Source: Fidelibacterota bacterium (lineage in GTDB: Bacteria > Fidelibacterota > Marinisomatia > SCGC-AAA003-L08 > TS1B11). From it: a DNA stretch of 64,000 bases. Shown here in pieces: positions 60,745 through 64,000 of the stretch. The stretch covers positions 248,001 through 312,000 of the forward strand of contig SCKJ01000005.1 of the NCBI GenBank assembly GCA_004124875.1, read 5' to 3'. A model generated the notes under the pieces. The model did not search any database and was not told where the DNA came from. It saw nothing but the letters and a program-made list of their open reading frames with translations. The position numbers were made by a program, and so were the translations under genes. The first letter of the stretch is position 1. Each line of letters opens with the position of its first letter.

Positions 60745-61494
60745 TCATAAATCGAACAAGGTACTAACAATGGCATGCAGTCTTCCGCGCTCCTCTTTTT
60801 TGAATTCAAGTGAGACGAAGGAAGACAATATCGAATGCGCCTGCCACATGGTCGCGGGCCTCTTCTTGGCAATCCGTGCTTCCCACGTTTCTCCGAAAAT
60901 CCCCTCGATGTGTTCGTAGAAATCTGGAGCGAGGGGAGTCTTGCCAAGCTTGTGAATTTTCTCTTCCACCGATGGCCAGAGAGCCAGGGCATAAGAAACA
61001 GCATCCTCCACCTCTCGGGATAGGTTAACATCCTTCCGGTGTGGGATTGTTACCTCATGGAGCGTGCTTGAAAGATACATGGTGTAGCCGGACTTGAACT
61101 CGACTGCCCCAAAAACCACACGAATGCCGGCGTCGTCTACATAGGTGTTGCTGACAAAAATACTGAGACCAATCTGTGAATCATCGACCTGAAAATTGAC
61201 CTCCGGCAAGGTGGTTTGTACTGTCATGCGGTGGTTGTCAGCGAAACTGTTCGTGTCATCAATAAATGCCGGTATCTCCCGATCCCTTAGCTCGGCATAG
61301 AATTGGCCTATGATGTCCTCGTTGGTGATCAGGTGGTAACTCAACGGAACAATGGCGATGATCTCGCTGGTATCTGTGCGGATCAGCACCTTATGGTCCA
61401 GATCAGAATCTACCCTCTCCCCAAGGACCTGCTGGGCTGGAAGCGGCTTTAAGTCCATCGTTCGCTCTTCGACCGGAAACATTAGGTCAGACAT
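60745..61494 (-). CDS. DUF932-like phage/plasmid protein, copy 1
   Basis: ATG 61494 is preferred over GTG 61500 because AAGGTG is placed just before it; about 249 aa. FPVEERTMDL, IRTDTSEIIAIVPLSYHLITNEDIIGQF, TVQTTLPEVNFQVDDSQIGLSIFVSNTY and VRVVFGAVEFKSGYTMYLSST correspond to DUF932 (phage/plasmid-like) blocks; the normal CxNG at the core is replaced by KSGYTM. It is about 30 per cent identical by eye to the next gene, an apparent tandem duplication. DUF932 proteins are common in plasmids and ICEs; function unknown. Confidence 0.72.
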   Translation of the reverse strand: MSDLMFPVEERTMDLKPLPAQQVLGERVDSDLDHKVLIRTDTSEIIAIVPLSYHLITNEDIIGQFYAELRDREIPAFIDDTNSFADNHRMTVQTTLPEVNFQVDDSQIGLSIFVSNTYVDDAGIRVVFGAVEFKSGYTMYLSSTLHEVTIPHRKDVNLSREVEDAVSYALALWPSVEEKIHKLGKTPLAPDFYEHIEGIFGETWEARIAKKRPATMWQAHSILSSFVSLEFKKEERGRLHAIVSTLFDL

Positions 61495-61711
61495 TTCCAC
61501 CTTATCACCCTTTCAATTTATTGGTCCCGGCAACACGCGCGATGGCCTCGCTCAATCCGATAATCGACAATCGCTCGATTTTTCTACTTTCAATTCAGCC
61601 TCATCCAGAGTCGTCACGCCCATTTTTATTGGACCAACGTCACCATCGGAGAATCAAAGTTATTTCGAGTCACGAAACCTACAGTTCATGCCACAATCGT
61701 AACCCATTTAG

Positions 61712-62476
61712 TCAAAGTCCAAATACTCTGCCGACATTATGCTGATGCCTTGCGCGATCTTCAATTAGTATCTCAAGGGAAATATGGCGCGTGATGGAAT
61801 TGTAGGCATCCCACATCGTATCTGCCTGCTGCGACCTCAGATATTTGCCCCAAGTTTCCCCCATTAGCTTCTCAATCCTGTCATATATGTCGGCATCAAA
61901 GGGAGCTGCGGCCAGCATCCGTACTTTTTCCTCCACAATGGACCATTCATCGATCATAGCGGAGACCGCCCGGGCAACGATGGAATCGAGCTTGACCCTG
62001 GCCACATGTCGCAATGTGAACATAGTCTTCGATTCGGTGATTACCATTCCGTTCGCGCAGACGAGCCTGATGGCACCAAACACTATCCGTACCGGCACGG
62101 TGGCGTCGTAACTATTGTGCAGGAAAACAGCGAGGCTAATTTCAGATTCTCCATCCTCAAAGTTTATATCCGGGAGGGTGACTTGGAATCTCATCTGCCG
62201 GTTATTGACATAGCTGTGAGAATAGTCGGCGAATGCAGGAATATCACGTTTTTTAAGTTCGGAGAAAAATTGGCTGATCAGTTCTTCATTGGTGATCAGA
62301 TGGTAGCTATTGCGCACAACCGAGATAATTTCTCCTGTATCCGCCCTCAGGATGACTTTATACCCAGGCTCAGAACCGGGGCCTTGACCAAAATCATGCT
62401 GGTCTAAGACTTCATTAAGGTCGACACTTCTCTGTTCAACAGGAAAGATGTATTCATCCAAGCCTAATTTTTCCAT
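61712..62476 (-). CDS. DUF932 phage/plasmid protein, copy 2
   Basis: The likely start is ATG 62476 (AAGGG upstream; the longer ATG at 62533 overlaps the next gene); 254 aa. Its blocks are closer to the family than copy 1: ILRADTGEIISVVRNSYHLITNEELI, FQVTLPDINFEDGESEISLAVFLHNSYD and VRIVFGAIRLVCANGMVI, with the typical VCxNG core. The C-terminal half is helical (MIDEWSIVEEKVRMLAAAPFDADIYDRIEKLMGETWGKYL). The 217-bp spacer between copies shows no gene. Confidence 0.8.
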   Translation of the reverse strand: MEKLGLDEYIFPVEQRSVDLNEVLDQHDFGQGPGSEPGYKVILRADTGEIISVVRNSYHLITNEELISQFFSELKKRDIPAFADYSHSYVNNRQMRFQVTLPDINFEDGESEISLAVFLHNSYDATVPVRIVFGAIRLVCANGMVITESKTMFTLRHVARVKLDSIVARAVSAMIDEWSIVEEKVRMLAAAPFDADIYDRIEKLMGETWGKYLRSQQADTMWDAYNSITRHISLEILIEDRARHQHNVGRVFGL

Positions 62477-62510
62477 GCTGAGTTTTCCCTTGGTATGGTG
62501 ACCATTGTAA

Positions 62511-63107
62511 TTAGTTATTATCAGAACCGTCATTCTCTACGGCGAATCGGTGGTTGTGGAAGACTTGTGATTGAAGCAGAAAGGTCGAGAGGTGGGTATT
62601 GTCTACGTGGCGTGCATGAAAATCAAAGGACTCTGCCGCATCCAGAACCTCCTTAAAGAAGATGTCGTCCAAAACTCCGAATCGTTCAAGGTGACGCTTG
62701 AGATCCCATATCTGCTCTTTCAACTCGGCCCATAGATCATCGGCGCCCAAATCACTCGCCACTCCCCATAAGCCAGAAGAATTGAATGTATCAACCCGCC
62801 GCGGGCCGGCGCCGCTCATGATGGGTTGGCTGACTTTCGCCTCGGCGAATAGCCCTAGTGTCGCCAATTCGCCAGCGATATATTCCTTGAGTCTCGCTTG
62901 ATCAATGCGGGCAAAGATTTCTGACACAGCATATATCGACCCAAACTTCGCGATCAGCTTCGCTTTATCCTCTTCACTCACATCCTCCCATATGGAATTA
63001 TCCCCGGAGTAATGATCCTCAGCGGTCTGGTCAAGATAGCTCAAATCTGGATTTTCATCCTCAACGACATAGAGGGTAATTGAATCGATCCTCAGGTTAG
63101 TAGTCAT
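62511..63107 (-). CDS. Hypothetical acidic protein of mobile element 2
   Basis: ATG 63107 has GGAG 7 nt upstream; an ATG two codons earlier (63113) is too close to it. The 198-residue protein is acidic (SIWEDVSEEDKAKLIAKFGS, DLGADDLWAELKEQIWDLKRHLE) with a helical middle and C-terminus. I recognise no family. It lies 35 bp before the DUF932 copy 2 start and reads in the same direction, so it is probably co-transcribed with that gene. Confidence 0.6.
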   Translation of the reverse strand: MTTNLRIDSITLYVVEDENPDLSYLDQTAEDHYSGDNSIWEDVSEEDKAKLIAKFGSIYAVSEIFARIDQARLKEYIAGELATLGLFAEAKVSQPIMSGAGPRRVDTFNSSGLWGVASDLGADDLWAELKEQIWDLKRHLERFGVLDDIFFKEVLDAAESFDFHARHVDNTHLSTFLLQSQVFHNHRFAVENDGSDNN

Positions 63108-63182
63108 ACTCATTCTCCGTGTATACTGCGCAATGCCGTAATAGATAGTGTTTCCAAAGAGGGGACATGGCGCGAAATTTTC

Positions 63183-64000
63183 CTACGCCAGGTTGAGTTC
63201 TTTAATCTTCGGCGTGAGAGAGAATTCGTCGGTGGAACTCGTGTGATTGCGGGCAAGATAGCCCAAGGATTCGAGCCACAAGACTGAGGGGCGCACAGAG
63301 GTGTCCGGGGTTCCCAACTTCCCGGACAATTGGGCATACGACATATGCGCCGATTTTCCATTCTTGATACAGCTTAATACCGATATCAATGAGACCTCCA
63401 GGTGTCCCTGCTCAAGCAGCTCGAACATCTCCCGTTGGGACTTCACAACTCCCCGACTGGTGGCCCTCTTCTCATCAAATTCAATGAGTCCCATATTTTC
63501 CAGGAACACCAATTTCTGCAGCGTGTTCTGCGCACTGGCATCATCTTTTACGGTCAGAAGATTCCCAATCTCCTCGATGCTCCACGACTTCTTGCCAGTA
63601 ATCTTGCGAACTTTACTCCAATAATCTCCACCAAGCCTCGGCTCGGGGAGCAGGTTACCGATAACCCTCATCAGTTGGCCTTGCCGCGCCTCCCATGCCA
63701 CCTCAATCTTTTTCAGCCGATTCACAGTCACCGGGCCACTTGCCTCATCCCAACGCTCTGCGAACCATGTGGACAGTTTACTCAGCTCAACCCGGCCATC
63801 CTTCCTTGCGCCTCGAATGAGCCAGTTGAGTTCGGCGTTGCGCTGCATCCCACCCAAGGTCAAATTGCTCGATCCCATGAGTGCGGCCCTGCCATCACAT
63901 AGGTACATCTTGGCATGCAGCAGGGGGTGACTCTTGATTTCGATTCGGTCTCCGAACCTTGCCATGAGGCTCAGTATGGGGGCCACGGGATTGGCCAGTG
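63183..64000 (-). CDS. PLD-family protein, C-terminal part (partial at window edge)
   Basis: The frame is open to base 64000 on the minus strand, so the start lies outside; GTG 63986 is probably internal. HAKMYLCDGRAALMGSSN matches the HKD motif (H-x-K-x4-D, then G-S-S-N) of phospholipase D-like nucleases and phosphodiesterases. Only this motif, probably the second of two, is visible. The C-terminal 170 residues are winged-helix-like and of unknown role (SYAQLSGKLGTPDTSVRPSVLWLESLGYL). Such PLD proteins occur as nucleases in mobile and defence elements. Confidence 0.72.
   Translation of the reverse strand, partial: LANPVAPILSLMARFGDRIEIKSHPLLHAKMYLCDGRAALMGSSNLTLGGMQRNAELNWLIRGARKDGRVELSKLSTWFAERWDEASGPVTVNRLKKIEVAWEARQGQLMRVIGNLLPEPRLGGDYWSKVRKITGKKSWSIEEIGNLLTVKDDASAQNTLQKLVFLENMGLIEFDEKRATSRGVVKSQREMFELLEQGHLEVSLISVLSCIKNGKSAHMSYAQLSGKLGTPDTSVRPSVLWLESLGYLARNHTSSTDEFSLTPKIKELNLA

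Overview
The window looks like a chromosome segment of a Gram-negative bacterium of the FCB group. My best guess is Candidatus Neomarinimicrobiota (Marinimicrobia) or a close relative. Four very different secreted proteins end in a type IX secretion (T9SS) sorting domain, with an NYPNPFNP motif and a terminal (S)(I/V)KM(V/L)LLK. The placement is inference; no rRNA or marker set is present.

1-9.8 kb is GC-rich housekeeping and metabolic DNA, all on +: the 3' part of a glycosyltransferase/sugar-transferase fusion, accA, an acyl-CoA thioesterase, then an acyl-CoA carboxylase/AtuA-type catabolic cluster (carboxyltransferase, AtuA-like protein, methyltransferase, AtuA ferredoxin-fold protein, enoyl-CoA hydratase). 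AT-richer cargo interrupts it: a DUF3800 gene and a Phd/RelE toxin-antitoxin pair. 9.8-13.6 kb runs on -: a PpiD/SurA-like foldase, tRNA-Ala, an MltR-like gene and a lipoprotein.

13.7-21.7 kb: two T9SS proteins (a cupredoxin-like protein with six 108-residue repeats, and a beta-propeller protein), a GYD-domain protein, a predicted selenoprotein (in-frame TGA followed by a SECIS-like hairpin), and a tRNA-Gly/Cys/Leu cluster.

21.6-55.8 kb behaves like a genomic island. The 3' half of tRNA-Leu plus flanking DNA (184 bp) is repeated exactly 34,037 bp downstream. Inside are two full and one degraded copy of a surface cassette: CsgG-like/PEGA protein, lipoprotein, giant T9SS adhesin-like protein of about 2,500-2,800 aa. 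Between them lie a PD-(D/E)XK-like nuclease, a three-gene operon (membrane protein, NspC-like decarboxylase, DUF3326 protein) and a compact mobile core (DUF5681, HTH proteins, DNA methyltransferase, tyrosine integrase).

55.9-64 kb is a second mobile element on -: a tRNA-Met 3' fragment, a terminator, two tyrosine recombinases flanking an excisionase, a MerR regulator, a zinc-ribbon protein, two DUF932 paralogues, an unknown protein and a PLD-family protein running off the edge.

The most novel items are the predicted selenoprotein, the triplicated surface cassette with its associated 21-bp repeat family, and the uncharacterised NspC/DUF3326/membrane operon.
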